DNA of 41,229 nt from a virus. The position numbers and the translations under genes were made by a program. The stretch covers positions 1 to 41,229 of the IMG/VR virus record IMGVR_UViG_3300049215_000467. One strand, 5' to 3'. Below, one piece after another: positions 24,512-33,081 of this stretch (within the stretch, counting starts at the first letter, position 1; every line of letters begins with the position of its first letter). Below the pieces are notes generated by a model. It worked only from the letters and a program-made list of their open reading frames with translations. It searched no databases and was not told the origin of the DNA.

Positions 24512-26716
24512 ATGCCAGCAACACCCGCAAACGCAATCAATGAGTCTGGGGCCAGCGGTCTGGTTAATTTTGACGGCACAGCTACCTTTAGCACGACACC
24601 CGCTGCTATTTACAACGTTGTCTCTGGTGCTGGTGCGAATACTATCCACAATATCGTGCCTACCGCAACCTCTGGCGTACCTATTATTTCGCAAGGAAGC
24701 GCGGCTCAGCCTATTTTTGGTACAGCTGTAGTTTCGGGGGGTGGCACGGGAGCGGCGTCTTTCACCGCCTATGCGCCGCTTTGCGGAGGGACCACAACTA
24801 CGGGGATATTGCAGAGCGCCGCAACTGGAATCGGAACGTCGGGGACAGTTTTGACGAGCAATGGCGCTGCGGCTCTCCCTTCATTCCAGGCGCTGAGCGG
24901 TTTGGCGGTCACATCGATTACCGGAACCGCAAACCAGATCTCTGCGAGCGCAAGCACGGGTGCGGTTACCCTTTCAATTCCGACAACGGTGGCGATTGGA
25001 ACGTCCAACACAGTGTCTACCTCTACGCAAATCACCCACAACGCAACAGCGGCTTACAATACTAGTCTTGTCGGTACTCAAACCTCGTTAGACGTAAACA
25101 GTATTCAGCTGGGCCTAAATATCAGTAACATCTTCCAGCCAGCCAGCGATTCCACCTATTCCGCAGCTGTTTCTATTTCCGCAGATATGGCACCAGCTTC
25201 TGGCAGAACGATTTCAACTAGCTTTGGGATTCTAGTGAATCCGACATTTGGAAATAGCGGAACAGTGGATTCGTATTACGGCGTGTATACCAATTTTGCC
25301 AACGGAACCACCGGATCATTGACCTCTATCTACGGCGGATTTTTCAGTAACCCTTCGTACGGATCGGGAATTAATGTCGCCCTCTACTCCGATGATGTTT
25401 CTGTAGGGTATGAAAGCGCCGCCCCAACGAATGGGTTGATCGTTAGCGGCATCTCTGGATTTGGAACGTCATCGCCCAATTCGGTTTCTCAAGTAACAGT
25501 CTCGTCGACATTGGCATTCAATATTTTAATGAATGGGATTCAGGCCGCTACGGATTCTGGAAATTCCGGTGGGTTAACCGTGGGCCTGAACGTCTCTCCC
25601 ACATTCCGACCGACTCCTGGAGCGGGAAATGCCATTGGTTTGTACAGCTCATGCACATTCGCCGCTCTGACCTCTAAGACTATTTCTACAGCAGCAGCGA
25701 TGTTGATTTATAACAATTATGGTGGAAACGCCGGAACGATTACAACTGCATATGGAATTTTTGTAAATACTGGAGGCGCCGGAGCGGGGACAATCACCAC
25801 ATCGTACGGTTTATATTGTAGCGCCCCAACAGCTGGATCTACTAAAATTGCGATGTACACTGATAATCTTGCTGTAGGATATGCAGGTGTCGCTCCACCC
25901 AGCTCTGGAATGATCGTTAGCGGTCAGGTTGGTATTGGAACATCTGCACCAAATTCAGGCGCCGTTCTTCATATCCAAGGAACTGTTAATAATCAGTACG
26001 CCTATCCTCTACTGGTTAATACGAATTTAACTCCATCAGGAGCAGGCGGTCAACAATTCGCGATCGCTAGCGAGCCAAAGTTTATAGCGGCCAGCGCCCA
26101 AACCATTACCGCAGCTTGTGGACTGTATGTATTCAACACAGTAAGCAGCAATGTCGGGACTATCTCCACTTTATATGGGATTTTGATAGACACAACTAGT
26201 TCAGGAGCCGGAACCATTACAAACGCATATGGGCTATACTGCAATACTCCTATCTGCGCTACCAACAACTATTGCGCATATTTCCAGGGAAATGTAGGAA
26301 TTGGAACGCCGTCTCCAACATACGCTATCCACGTTGTAGGAACGCAGGGATCGACCACCTCAACCCTATGGACGCTGATTTCCGATGCCGCGATCAAAAA
26401 AGACATAGAGAACGTAGAAGAAGCTCTCCCGATCATCAACTCACTTATACCTAGAAAATTCAGGTATACACAGGAGTGGTTTGACAACCACGACGGCCAT
26501 CCCGAAGACAAGATTTACTACGGGTTAGTAGCTCAGGAAGTAGAAAAGGTGATTCCATCGTGCATTCCTGTGCGCCGTCAAACTGTAGGTAATCGCACGG
26601 GCTTGAAATCGCTGGACATGCACAACATCAACATCCTGCTCATTAAGGCCGTCCAAGAACTTAGCGCAGAAATCAAAGAACTAAAAGGAAAAATATGCCA
26701 GACCCAACTTTTATAA
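24512..26716 (+). CDS. Tail fibre with S74 self-cleaving chaperone domain
   Basis: 734 aa. Shaft repeats with GVYTNF, YGLYCSAPTAG and GIGT motifs. The C-terminal domain begins SDAAIKKDIENVEEALPIIN and contains YYGLVAQEVE, the signature of the endosialidase-type intramolecular chaperone (peptidase S74). S624 and D625 form the expected cleavage dyad; the domain trimerises the fibre and is then released. The C-terminal 8 codons overlap the next gene. Probably the main receptor-binding fibre. Confidence 0.85.
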   Translation: MPATPANAINESGASGLVNFDGTATFSTTPAAIYNVVSGAGANTIHNIVPTATSGVPIISQGSAAQPIFGTAVVSGGGTGAASFTAYAPLCGGTTTTGILQSAATGIGTSGTVLTSNGAAALPSFQALSGLAVTSITGTANQISASASTGAVTLSIPTTVAIGTSNTVSTSTQITHNATAAYNTSLVGTQTSLDVNSIQLGLNISNIFQPASDSTYSAAVSISADMAPASGRTISTSFGILVNPTFGNSGTVDSYYGVYTNFANGTTGSLTSIYGGFFSNPSYGSGINVALYSDDVSVGYESAAPTNGLIVSGISGFGTSSPNSVSQVTVSSTLAFNILMNGIQAATDSGNSGGLTVGLNVSPTFRPTPGAGNAIGLYSSCTFAALTSKTISTAAAMLIYNNYGGNAGTITTAYGIFVNTGGAGAGTITTSYGLYCSAPTAGSTKIAMYTDNLAVGYAGVAPPSSGMIVSGQVGIGTSAPNSGAVLHIQGTVNNQYAYPLLVNTNLTPSGAGGQQFAIASEPKFIAASAQTITAACGLYVFNTVSSNVGTISTLYGILIDTTSSGAGTITNAYGLYCNTPICATNNYCAYFQGNVGIGTPSPTYAIHVVGTQGSTTSTLWTLISDAAIKKDIENVEEALPIINSLIPRKFRYTQEWFDNHDGHPEDKIYYGLVAQEVEKVIPSCIPVRRQTVGNRTGLKSLDMHNINILLIKAVQELSAEIKELKGKICQTQLL

Positions 26717-26937
26717 ATGACGCTGTTTTTGTGTCTGTCTATAACAATTACAGTACTTATTTAGGGTACATGCAACAGTGGGCAAATTCTGTGTCTCTGG
26801 TCGGTCAGCAGATACAAAATGATCCTAACTTCGCCGTCGGATTGCTTCCCTCAGAACAACAGGGCGTGCAAACGGCTGTAACTGCGGCGAAAGCATTCTT
26901 GAAAGCCGTCCCGATAACTCTCTTAACACCAATCTAA
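26695..26937 (+). CDS. Small fibre-operon protein (80 aa)
   Basis: Starts inside the S74 fibre gene with AAGGAAAAAT upstream. Helical, mildly hydrophobic C-terminus (AKAFLKAVPITLLTPI). No domain recognised. Possibly a fibre assembly factor, judged only by operon position. Confidence 0.6.
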   Translation: MPDPTFINDAVFVSVYNNYSTYLGYMQQWANSVSLVGQQIQNDPNFAVGLLPSEQQGVQTAVTAAKAFLKAVPITLLTPI

Positions 26938-26949
26938 AAAGGATAAAGA

Positions 26950-27102
26950 ATGAAAAAAATCTTAGAAATCACCGAAGAAGTAGAAAAACACCTGATCGCC
27001 GTTTTCGATGCCGCCCTCAAAAGCGGAGGAATGAATCTTTTACCATCCATCGATCGGATCAGATCCCTTATCGTTCAACAACAAGACCCAGGGCAAAAAT
27101 GA
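26950..27102 (+). CDS. Small helical protein (50 aa)
   Basis: ATG 26950 with AAAGGATAAAG upstream, stop in ATGA with the next start. MKKILEITEEVEKHLIAVFDAALKSGG then SIDRIRSLIVQQQ: two amphipathic helices. Conserved spacing and overlaps argue for a real gene. Function unknown. Confidence 0.6.
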   Translation: MKKILEITEEVEKHLIAVFDAALKSGGMNLLPSIDRIRSLIVQQQDPGQK

Positions 27103-28322
27103 CCTACCCCACCCCAACCAACAACTATGCAGTTTCAGTAGGAGCGGCCTCAACCGCTCCTTTTATCACGATCATCGAGAACCGTGCTCCTACGGGTAAC
27201 GATGGGCCTACTCAGCATTATCTCGTTGGCCAGAGGTGGATTGATACATCAACTAATAGCAACGAATATTTCTTGCTTAACTACACCTCCTTAGGGGGTG
27301 TAGTTCAGGCCAACTGGGTTCAAATCGCAGGTGGATCTAATCAGATCATCAACATTGACGGAGACACAGGTTCAATCACTGGATCTACTGTGACAATCTA
27401 CGCAAACAATGCTGCCCTGAACTGTGGAGAATCTGTTTCTTTTGTTAATTCTGGAACGGTTTCTACGCTCAATGTAACCGATGTGAATAATAATACTATT
27501 ATCGGGAAGGGCTCTGGTAAATCGGGAATGACAGGGACTCTAAACACTTGCCTGGGATACTTATCGGGATCTTCTCTAACTGGCGGTAATTACAATATTT
27601 TAATCGGAAATCTGTCAGGGAACAATCTAACAACAACCGAAACCGGAAATATCTTAGTTAACAACGCGGGGGTCAACGCAGAAAGCCATACAATCCGCAT
27701 TGGAACACAGGGATCTACCGGTTCGGAACAGAACGCATGTTACATCGCGGGTATCTATGGAAATTCACCCGCAGCACCACAAATGGCCACGGTTAATTCA
27801 ACAGGTCAAATGGGGAGCCAAGCAATTCCCGCTTTGAATCTAGTTCAAACCGTAACTGGATCGGGATCAGCTTCACTTTCTGTAACTTCTGGACTATCTT
27901 ATAAGATATTGTTCATGGAATTCTCCGTTCTTGTTGGAACCGCAGGGGCTAACATACTATTGCAAACATCCACTAATGGAGGATCGACATGGACAACGAC
28001 AGGTTATGCATCCGGAGTAAATTCTAATCCTTATAATTCAGCCGCCATTACTAACACCAATGCAACTTCTGGAATTATTGTAGTTCCGGATGCGCCTACA
28101 ACTGGTGGATGTTCCGGATATGCATGGGCTATGGATTTCTCAAACGCCGGTGGAGTAACAAAATTTAACGGTCAATCCACTTATGATGATAATGCGAGCG
28201 GGACTTGGTCATTTGCATCTTTTGGTGGGCAAAACCCTGCATCGGGAGTAAATGCAATAAGACTTATTGCGTCCACTGGAACTATTACCGGGTCATTTTC
28301 AGTGTATGGATTAACAAACTAG
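27099..28322 (+). CDS. Putative tail fibre / receptor-binding protein (407 aa)
   Basis: N-terminal attachment-like segment (HYLVGQRWIDTSTNSNEYFLL) as in the gene at 21066. Then a repeat region with hexapeptide-like turns (GKSGMTGTLNTCLGYLSG, NILIGNLSGNNL, HTIRIGTQGSTGS, CYIAGIYG), then a globular beta C-terminal domain. The lack of an S74 domain distinguishes it from the fibre at 24512. It could be an alternative fibre tip. Confidence 0.7.
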   Translation: MTYPTPTNNYAVSVGAASTAPFITIIENRAPTGNDGPTQHYLVGQRWIDTSTNSNEYFLLNYTSLGGVVQANWVQIAGGSNQIINIDGDTGSITGSTVTIYANNAALNCGESVSFVNSGTVSTLNVTDVNNNTIIGKGSGKSGMTGTLNTCLGYLSGSSLTGGNYNILIGNLSGNNLTTTETGNILVNNAGVNAESHTIRIGTQGSTGSEQNACYIAGIYGNSPAAPQMATVNSTGQMGSQAIPALNLVQTVTGSGSASLSVTSGLSYKILFMEFSVLVGTAGANILLQTSTNGGSTWTTTGYASGVNSNPYNSAAITNTNATSGIIVVPDAPTTGGCSGYAWAMDFSNAGGVTKFNGQSTYDDNASGTWSFASFGGQNPASGVNAIRLIASTGTITGSFSVYGLTN

Positions 28323-28351
28323 TAGATTCTTGATCCAATGGAGTACATCGG

Positions 28352-28447
28352 ATGGTCTTTCTCCATTTTCTTATCCTTGTGATGGCCATCATATTTGTGG
28401 TATCACTTCTGCTTTACTGCCTCCCCTACGATGAAGATACGCCCTAA
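28352..28447 (+). CDS. Tiny membrane protein (31 aa)
   Basis: MVFLHFLILVMAIIFVVSLL then an acidic tail: a single transmembrane helix with cytoplasmic-type charges at one end. It overlaps the zinc-ribbon gene by 17 bp. No good ribosome-binding site. Could be a pinholin-like or toxin-like peptide; modest support. Confidence 0.4.
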   Translation: MVFLHFLILVMAIIFVVSLLLYCLPYDEDTP

Positions 28448-28622
28448 ATGTACAAGAAAATCCCCTTTCTTAGTTGTCCGACCTACCTTCTGTTGCCCAA
28501 AATGTAAGATCCATTTCTCCAAAAAAAGATTCACGGTCCTTTGGCATGACGTCGTTGAGTGCTCTGATTGCGGACACATCTGGGTTGCACTTAGCTACGA
28601 CGAGCTCAAGAAATACCTTTAA
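28431..28622 (+). CDS. Small zinc-ribbon protein (63 aa)
   Basis: I prefer ATG 28431 to the GTG at 28395. Cys pairs CPKC (22-25) and CSDC (44-47) separated by 18 residues form a zinc-ribbon signature, with basic residues between. Probably binds nucleic acid. It is the last gene before a long intergenic region. Confidence 0.65.
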   Translation: MKIRPKCTRKSPFLVVRPTFCCPKCKIHFSKKRFTVLWHDVVECSDCGHIWVALSYDELKKYL

Positions 28623-28900
28623 ATGGCCTAGGGTTCATTATCTCGGTTAAATCGACCTCGGACAAGGGTCAAATGGCGTTAAGCGATCCTAGGCCAAAAG
28701 AAATGTGCTAGAGTTTTTTACGGATTATCTTTAGTCTGGTCTAGAAAAAGAGAAGCCACTGCAGGAACAGTGGCCTCAAGGTCTTCGCTGGTTGTGAAGA
28801 TCTTAAATCATACCTAAGATCGAATTTAAGTACATCTTAAGAAAAGATTTGATAAGAGGCAAACATTCCTGCAGCGGCTCCTAAACCATAGGAGTTTCCC
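28623..28900. other. 278-nt intergenic region with large inverted repeats
   Basis: GGCCTAGG (28625-28632) and CCTAGGCC (28688-28695) can close a hairpin of about 70 nt. GCCACTG/CAGTGGC (28755-28774) is a perfect 7-bp hairpin with a 6-nt loop, followed on the minus strand by a T-rich stretch. AAAAGAAATGTGCTA near 28697 repeats the promoter-like motif at 7566. No gene is evident. It separates the fibre operon from the replication genes and may hold terminator and promoter functions, or a small RNA. Confidence 0.4.
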
Positions 28901-29671
28901 ATGCAAAATCCACCCCGTGACTTTAAAGGAATCTGGATCTCAAAAGAGATTTGGCTCCATCCCGAACTATCAATCGAAGAAAAGGTTCTACTCGCAGAAA
29001 TCCATAGTCTTGATGGAGAAGATGGATGCTTCGCCTCAAATGAATATTTCATGAAATTCTTTGGATGGAAGAAAAGGAATCTCCAAGATCGACTATCGCG
29101 TCTCAAGAAATTAGGCTTCATACAACAAGAAAGTTTCGATGGCCGTACGAGAATATTAAGATCTTATGCAAAAACTACATATGAAAAATTTAGCACCTCA
29201 CAGGTGCAAAATCCTGCACCTCCGAGATGCAAAATCCTGCACCCCTCGCTCATAGGGAAGCCCATAGAGCGGGAGAACAAAGAGGAGAACAAAGATAAGA
29301 TTCCTCCTCCTCCCTCCTCATCATCCCCCGCAAAAGAGGAACAACCCACAAAAGAGGAGGAGGAGGAACTTTCCATTCGATTAAAAGAGAGACCCAAAGA
29401 ATATCCTCCAGTAAAATGTTTGGATAAGTGGAAGAGAGCGGCCCTTGAGAAGATCCGAAAGGACTCTGTGGCAAAGAAAGTGGATTCTCTGCGTATTGTG
29501 AAAAGACGATCGGCAGCCATGAAGTTCGACGCCTTACCGTGGCCTAAAGACAAAGACTTCAAAGTGTGGGCGTTAGCGGATCATGTAGAATTTGTTTATG
29601 GTTCACAAATAATTACGGTTAGATATGATGTTTCAGATGAAGAATGGGAGAAAAAGACCGGATGGAAGTGA
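28901..29671 (+). CDS. Winged-helix protein, putative replication initiator/organiser
   Basis: 256 aa, AGGAG before ATG. Residues 1-90 (WISKEIWLHPELSIEEKVLLAEI... LQDRLSRLKKLGFIQQ) form a winged-helix DNA-binding domain of the HTH_36 type found in phage replication proteins. A Pro/Glu/Lys-rich linker (about 125-165) leads to a small C-terminal domain with WALADHVEFVYGSQIITVRYD. Gene order (next to recombination functions) fits replication initiation. No helicase or polymerase is visible, so the phage must use host machinery. Confidence 0.7.
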   Translation: MQNPPRDFKGIWISKEIWLHPELSIEEKVLLAEIHSLDGEDGCFASNEYFMKFFGWKKRNLQDRLSRLKKLGFIQQESFDGRTRILRSYAKTTYEKFSTSQVQNPAPPRCKILHPSLIGKPIERENKEENKDKIPPPPSSSSPAKEEQPTKEEEEELSIRLKERPKEYPPVKCLDKWKRAALEKIRKDSVAKKVDSLRIVKRRSAAMKFDALPWPKDKDFKVWALADHVEFVYGSQIITVRYDVSDEEWEKKTGWK

Positions 29672-29718
29672 CTCAACAAGAAATGCACGAGAAATATAAA
29701 GCGTAAAAGGATCAAAGA

Positions 29719-30003
29719 GTGCAGATTCTTAATTACCAAGAGCAACCCCCGACAGGCTCCGTTGCAGCCATCTTCAGCCTATACATCGAAGGCTTCGGAA
29801 TGACTTTTCACAAGATGAAGCTGATCAGAACCAAGAAAGGCGCCCTGATGGTCGTGTTCCCCTCTTTCTCGAATCCTAAAGACGACGGAACCAAAACTTG
29901 GCATTCGTTAGTGGAATTGTCCGAGAACAGGAAGACTGAGTTCAACAAGAAGGTAATGGAGGCCCTCAATCCATTTCTAAAGGGCCCAGATTTTGTGGTT
30001 TAG
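29719..30003 (+). CDS. Small protein, weakly SpoVG-like
   Basis: 94 aa, GTG start after AAAGGATCAAAGA. The pattern GSVAAIFSLYIEGFGMTFHKMKL-IRTKKGALMVVFPSF resembles the SpoVG fold (strand, strand, then a FV-x-MPS-like segment), a nucleic-acid-binding domain. Its stop overlaps the minus-strand nuclease gene tail to tail by 4 bp. Assignment tentative. Confidence 0.55.
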   Translation: MQILNYQEQPPTGSVAAIFSLYIEGFGMTFHKMKLIRTKKGALMVVFPSFSNPKDDGTKTWHSLVELSENRKTEFNKKVMEALNPFLKGPDFVV

Positions 30004-30851
30004 GTCACTCGCCAAGATTCTCGACCTGGCTTGCGATACTTCTCAAGATCCACACCGTTCAGCTCAGGAATAGAGCTGTAATCGACAGATCCCTTTGAAA
30101 AGAACTTAGTCACCACCACGCCGGCCCCTTCGCAGCTTTCCTCGCCAGACATCCTGATCAGATCCTGCCTAGCTTCATCGTAACGGCGTTGAACAATCTC
30201 CAAATTGTCCGTTGCCAAGATCATTTCTGCCGCGGCCTTCGACCACTCCTCATCATTTCTCTCCTTCCAGTCCCCTTTCTCTAGCTTGGGAGGAATCATC
30301 TTCATCACGTGCTCTCGCCAGAAAACCTCTTCTTCACTGATCAGATCCTCGATCATGTATGGATCCGAAGGAATTTGCACCTGAAACCCTATCTTTCCAT
30401 CTGAGACGTAAAGAATGGCTTTCTTGGCCATCGGGAAGCAAAGCTGATGCTGTACTTGCCACTGCCACATTTCAGGGATCTGGAATATATCACCTACCAG
30501 CATCGATTGTAGCTTTTGAGCAGACGTGGTCTTTATCTCCAAAACCGTACCATCCTCACTTAATCCATCGAAGCTGCACATCATCCACGGATACTGCGGG
30601 TGAACCTGCACGCATGAAGGGAATAATTGTCCCGTTAGTTTCTCCACCTCTTCTCTGATCTTGCTCTCAAGGTTGACGCCTCTCTGCATAGCTAAATTCA
30701 TCGGCTGCTCTTCCCCCAAAACCTTTTCCCGCCACAGTTTGTATCGGGTTTTGTAGGGAGAAGATCTCATGATAACAGGAGCGTCGCTACTTCCTATGTG
30801 CGTACGTCTGGCTTGCTTCCATTCGTCGCTTCTTTGGTCTTGTGTAATCAT
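30000..30851 (-). CDS. YqaJ-type viral recombinase (exonuclease)
   Basis: 283 aa. RSDEWKQARRTHIGSSDAPVIM (7-28) is the family N-terminal signature. E62, D95 (SFDG) and E105-x-K107 (LEIKTTS) form the PD-(D/E)XK catalytic set; Q-rich WQWQVQHQL follows. Such enzymes resect dsDNA 5' ends to give 3' single strands. It starts in a 4-bp overlap with the Erf stop, so the two form a recombination pair: exonuclease plus annealing protein. Transcribed opposite to most of the genome. Confidence 0.88.
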   Translation of the reverse strand: MITQDQRSDEWKQARRTHIGSSDAPVIMRSSPYKTRYKLWREKVLGEEQPMNLAMQRGVNLESKIREEVEKLTGQLFPSCVQVHPQYPWMMCSFDGLSEDGTVLEIKTTSAQKLQSMLVGDIFQIPEMWQWQVQHQLCFPMAKKAILYVSDGKIGFQVQIPSDPYMIEDLISEEEVFWREHVMKMIPPKLEKGDWKERNDEEWSKAAAEMILATDNLEIVQRRYDEARQDLIRMSGEESCEGAGVVVTKFFSKGSVDYSSIPELNGVDLEKYRKPGRESWRVT

Positions 30852-31453
30852 CGGTTCTTCAAAGCCTCCATGATAAATTTGTATTGGTTAGAAGGGATAT
30901 CCTTCAATGATAGCTTCTTGTTGAGCTGCAATATCTTGTTCAAGAAAGCAATGTCTTCGCCGATCAACCCTTCGATCTCAGCGACTTGTTGCTCAGAAAG
31001 GTTCACTGATTTAGGAGTTTCGATCTGTTTAACATCTTGATGCGGAATATTTAAAGGAACTTTCACTTCAGGGGCTTCCCCTTCGTCTTCGTCAGCTACA
31101 AGGCTTAACATAGAAACCAACGCATATCTTCTCATGTACGTTATTGCAGCACCGAGCTGCTTATGATCAACGTTAGGAGAAATTCCTAGACTCACTGAAT
31201 TAGAAATATACTGGCCGCTGTTATGCAAAAGAGTTGTGTTGAGGTTAGACCCATCAATCATCTGGATAACCGAAAGACCGCATTCCCCCAATGGCTTGCG
31301 GATCACACCCCAAATCGCCGAAAGATCGGCATAAGAGAATTTCCGGCCCGAATATGATACGGTTTTATTGGTTGTTATGGTCTCAATGCGTCTATGAAAT
31401 AAAGCCAACGCGGTCGCAAGATCTTCTAATTTTTCACTCATCATTTGATTCAT
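30848..31453 (-). CDS. erf: Erf-family single-strand annealing protein
   Basis: 201 aa from ATG 31453, 7 nt after GGAG; a longer frame through mobile element copy C is open but not natural. The sequence contains KFSYADLSAIWGVIRKPLGECGLSVIQMIDG, TTLLHNSGQYIS, and KQLGAAITYMRRYALVSMLSLVADEDEG, the core of the Erf superfamily. It should coat and anneal single strands made by the YqaJ nuclease. Copy C begins only 24 bp upstream, so the natural promoter region has been displaced or replaced by the element. Confidence 0.85.
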   Translation of the reverse strand: MNQMMSEKLEDLATALALFHRRIETITTNKTVSYSGRKFSYADLSAIWGVIRKPLGECGLSVIQMIDGSNLNTTLLHNSGQYISNSVSLGISPNVDHKQLGAAITYMRRYALVSMLSLVADEDEGEAPEVKVPLNIPHQDVKQIETPKSVNLSEQQVAEIEGLIGEDIAFLNKILQLNKKLSLKDIPSNQYKFIMEALKNR

Positions 31454-31476
31454 CTTCATACTCCTTTTCTTTTGAT

Positions 31477-31722
31477 CCCTTGGACACGCGCAAACCCCGT
31501 CCTTTAGGACTGGGTTAGCGCGCCTCTTTTCTTTAAATTGTTCGTGTGCCATAATGTCTCCCATGTCGATGCGCGAGGATATCGCGATTTCGTAAAGCAA
31601 GTTCCCACAGGCAATACTCCCGACATGAGTGCCTGGCGAAAGGTTAGGATAATTCCTAACGGGTCGAAAGTACCTACCGAAGCGATTTTGCAAAACCTGC
31701 AAGACGCCGTAGGAATCTCCTT
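31477..31722 (+). mobile_element. IS200/IS605-derived small element, copy C (right end lost)
   Basis: Opposite orientation to the other copies. Begins after TTGAT (31472-31476). Its first hairpin is a perfect AACCCCGTCC/GGACTGGGTT with one mismatch pair, better preserved than in copies A, B and D. It follows the consensus up to AATCTCCTT (31722) and then lacks the last 24 bp, including the right hairpin and GATGTCAA end. A terminator starts 2 bp further on. Without its right end it should be immobile. Confidence 0.75.
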
Positions 31723-31724
31723 TT

Positions 31725-31755
31725 ACCCCGGGCGGTTCACCCGGGGTTTTTTTTT
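31725..31755 (+). terminator. Strong rho-independent terminator next to element copy C
   Basis: 8-bp stem ACCCCGGG/CCCGGGGT with a 7-nt loop followed by nine T. It would end plus-strand transcripts running through the element and insulates the repeat-promoter region downstream. Confidence 0.85.
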
Positions 31756-31761
31756 ATCCAC

Positions 31762-31848
31762 TTGACAGTAACGATATCCAAATCGTAACATTTTGGAATA
31801 TTTACGTCAAATCGTAACATTTTGCAATATTTACGTCAAATTGTAATA
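31762..31848 (+). promoter_or_regulatory. Promoter overlapped by 29-bp tandem repeats
   Basis: TTGACA (31762-31767) with TAACAT 18 nt later is a plausible sigma70 promoter. Its -10 lies in the first of two 29-bp direct repeats (31781-31809 and 31810-31838, one mismatch), each starting AATCGTAACATTTTG. A partial third begins at 31839 (AATTGTAATA). Exact 29-bp phasing suggests operator sites or iterons, probably bound by the small DNA-binding protein encoded at 31864. Confidence 0.65.
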
Positions 31849-31863
31849 AATAGGAGAGAAGAT

Positions 31864-32049
31864 ATGCACCCTCAAGACTGGATCAGTCTATCGCAATTCG
31901 TTGAAAGATATCCAAACTTTGGACCGATCCATTCACTTAGGTGGATGATCAAAAAGCATCATGATAAAGAATTTATTAGCAAAAAAGGCCCTAAATCGAC
32001 AAGGATTAGTCCTTCCAGATTCTTCGAATGGTTGGCTAAAAATGACTAG
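31864..32049 (+). CDS. Small DNA-binding protein, excisionase/helix-turn-helix-like
   Basis: 61 aa, AGGAGAG 8 nt before ATG. WISLSQFVERYPNF... SLRWMIKKH... STRISPSRFFEWLAKN has the winged-helix pattern of excisionase/AlpA-like regulators. It follows immediately after the tandem repeats, so it may bind them and control its own operon or act at a replication origin. Confidence 0.65.
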   Translation: MHPQDWISLSQFVERYPNFGPIHSLRWMIKKHHDKEFISKKGPKSTRISPSRFFEWLAKND

Positions 32050-32194
32050 AAGACCCTATTGGATACCGACTCTGATTATTGGCTCTATTTCGGGAATATT
32101 TGGCCTTCCCTTCGACGAGTGGCAGAGAGTAGTTATAGCATCTCTAACATCATTCATATTGACGTGCGTATGGATACAGATCAAATCACCGTGA
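32042..32194 (+). CDS. Small membrane protein (50 aa)
   Basis: ATG 32042 overlaps the previous gene by 8 bp. Two hydrophobic segments (WIPTLIIGSISGIFGL and [16 protein letters not shown]) flank a short acidic loop, a hairpin membrane protein. Overlap with rusA on the other side suggests coupled translation. Holin-like topology but within the early region. Confidence 0.6.
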   Translation: MTRRPYWIPTLIIGSISGIFGLPFDEWQRVVIASLTSFILTCVWIQIKSP

Positions 32195-32580
32195 CCCTAT
32201 CAGGGCCGCCAGTTCCTTGGACACCGTCCAGAGTGGTCAGGGGTAAATATGCCTTTTCTCCCAGATATCGAGAAAAGCAACATCATCAATGGGAAGTTAA
32301 ACAGCAATATACATCGGAACCGATTAATGAACCAGTCGCACTTAAAATTGAACTATACATGCCAGTACCCTCATCCGCATCTAAAAAGCAGCGAGAAAAG
32401 ATGTTGGCGAATATCATTCCGCACACGAAACGTCCCGATTGCACAAATATGCAGAAATACGCTGAAGATTGTCTGGTTGGCATAGTTCTAAAAGATGATT
32501 CCCAAGTTATCTGGGTTCGAACACAAAAACAGTATGCAGAAATCCCGAAAACCGTAATATCGATACTAAAATGGGAGTAA
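32170..32580 (+). CDS. rusA: RusA-family Holliday junction resolvase
   Basis: 136 aa from ATG 32170. [16 protein letters not shown] (88-103 approx.) and KDDSQV (108-113) are the RusA metal-binding signature; D90, D100, D109 and D110 are the acidic candidates. The enzyme dimer resolves branched DNA before packaging. N-terminal [12 protein letters not shown] also fits. Overlaps the membrane protein gene upstream. Confidence 0.88.
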   Translation: MDTDQITVTLSGPPVPWTPSRVVRGKYAFSPRYREKQHHQWEVKQQYTSEPINEPVALKIELYMPVPSSASKKQREKMLANIIPHTKRPDCTNMQKYAEDCLVGIVLKDDSQVIWVRTQKQYAEIPKTVISILKWE

Positions 32581-32584
32581 TCAG

Positions 32585-32740
32585 ATGCCCCTCAAAAAAG
32601 GCTCGTCAAAGAAAGTTATCAGCGAAAATATTAGAGAGATGCGTCATTCGGGCCATCCCGAAGCTCAAAGCGTCGCGGCCTCCCTATCCCAAGCCAGAAA
32701 ATCAGGTGCAAAAATCCCAAAACCCAAAGGTAAAAAATGA
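32585..32740 (+). CDS. Small conserved basic phage protein (51 aa)
   Basis: [23 protein letters not shown] then A-rich helix and Lys-rich tail. This PLKKGSSKK-x-I-S-x-NI pattern recurs in many phage small proteins of unknown function, often near recombination or packaging genes. Starts 4 nt after rusA. An 11-codon frame starts in its ATGA stop; I do not call it. Confidence 0.65.
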   Translation: MPLKKGSSKKVISENIREMRHSGHPEAQSVAASLSQARKSGAKIPKPKGKK

Positions 32741-32792
32741 AGAAGCCAGAACCAAAACCACCAAAAAAATAGTCCTCTCCTCCTTTTGTTAG

Positions 32793-32822
32793 AAAAAAGG
32801 CCCCTCTATTCGAGGGGTTTTT
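32793..32822. terminator. Bidirectional terminator
   Basis: CCCCTC/GAGGGG stem with TATTC loop, six A on the left and five T on the right, so it works in both directions. It ends the rusA operon on the plus strand and the convergent small gene on the minus strand, whose stop codon lies within the hairpin. Confidence 0.85.
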
Positions 32823-33030
32823 CTTCAACGACTTCTATGAAGCTAGTGAAACCACGAACACCCCCTACTATCCTTCCATTTATCCTGAAATAGATACCCG
32901 ATTGATCTAATACGACCTCATCAGCTGAGTAAATCTCAGAGTAATACTCCTGTCCCGCAGAAGTTTTTACCTCATAAATACGAAGTGGGGATTTTTTAGG
33001 TTCGTTGAACTTAGGTTTTATTCTTGCCAT
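32806..33030 (-). CDS. Hypothetical protein (74 aa)
   Basis: GAGGT before ATG 33030. Basic N-terminus, then a small beta-type domain (SAGQEYYSEIYSADEVVLDQSGIYFRINGRIVGGVRGFTSFIEV). Its stop TAG lies inside the shared terminator. Divergent from the terminase operon; possibly regulatory, but no family recognised. Confidence 0.65.
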   Translation of the reverse strand: MARIKPKFNEPKKSPLRIYEVKTSAGQEYYSEIYSADEVVLDQSGIYFRINGRIVGGVRGFTSFIEVVEEKPLE

Positions 33031-33059
33031 TTGACCTCAATTGGTTGATATAGTATCAT
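33031..33059 (+). promoter_or_regulatory. Sigma70-type promoter of the packaging operon
   Basis: TTGACC (33031-33036), 17-nt spacer, TATCAT (33054-33059): five of six matches in each box, ideal spacing. The first gene starts at 33082. Confidence 0.7.
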
Positions 33060-33081
33060 TTATGTCTAAAAAAGGGTAAAA

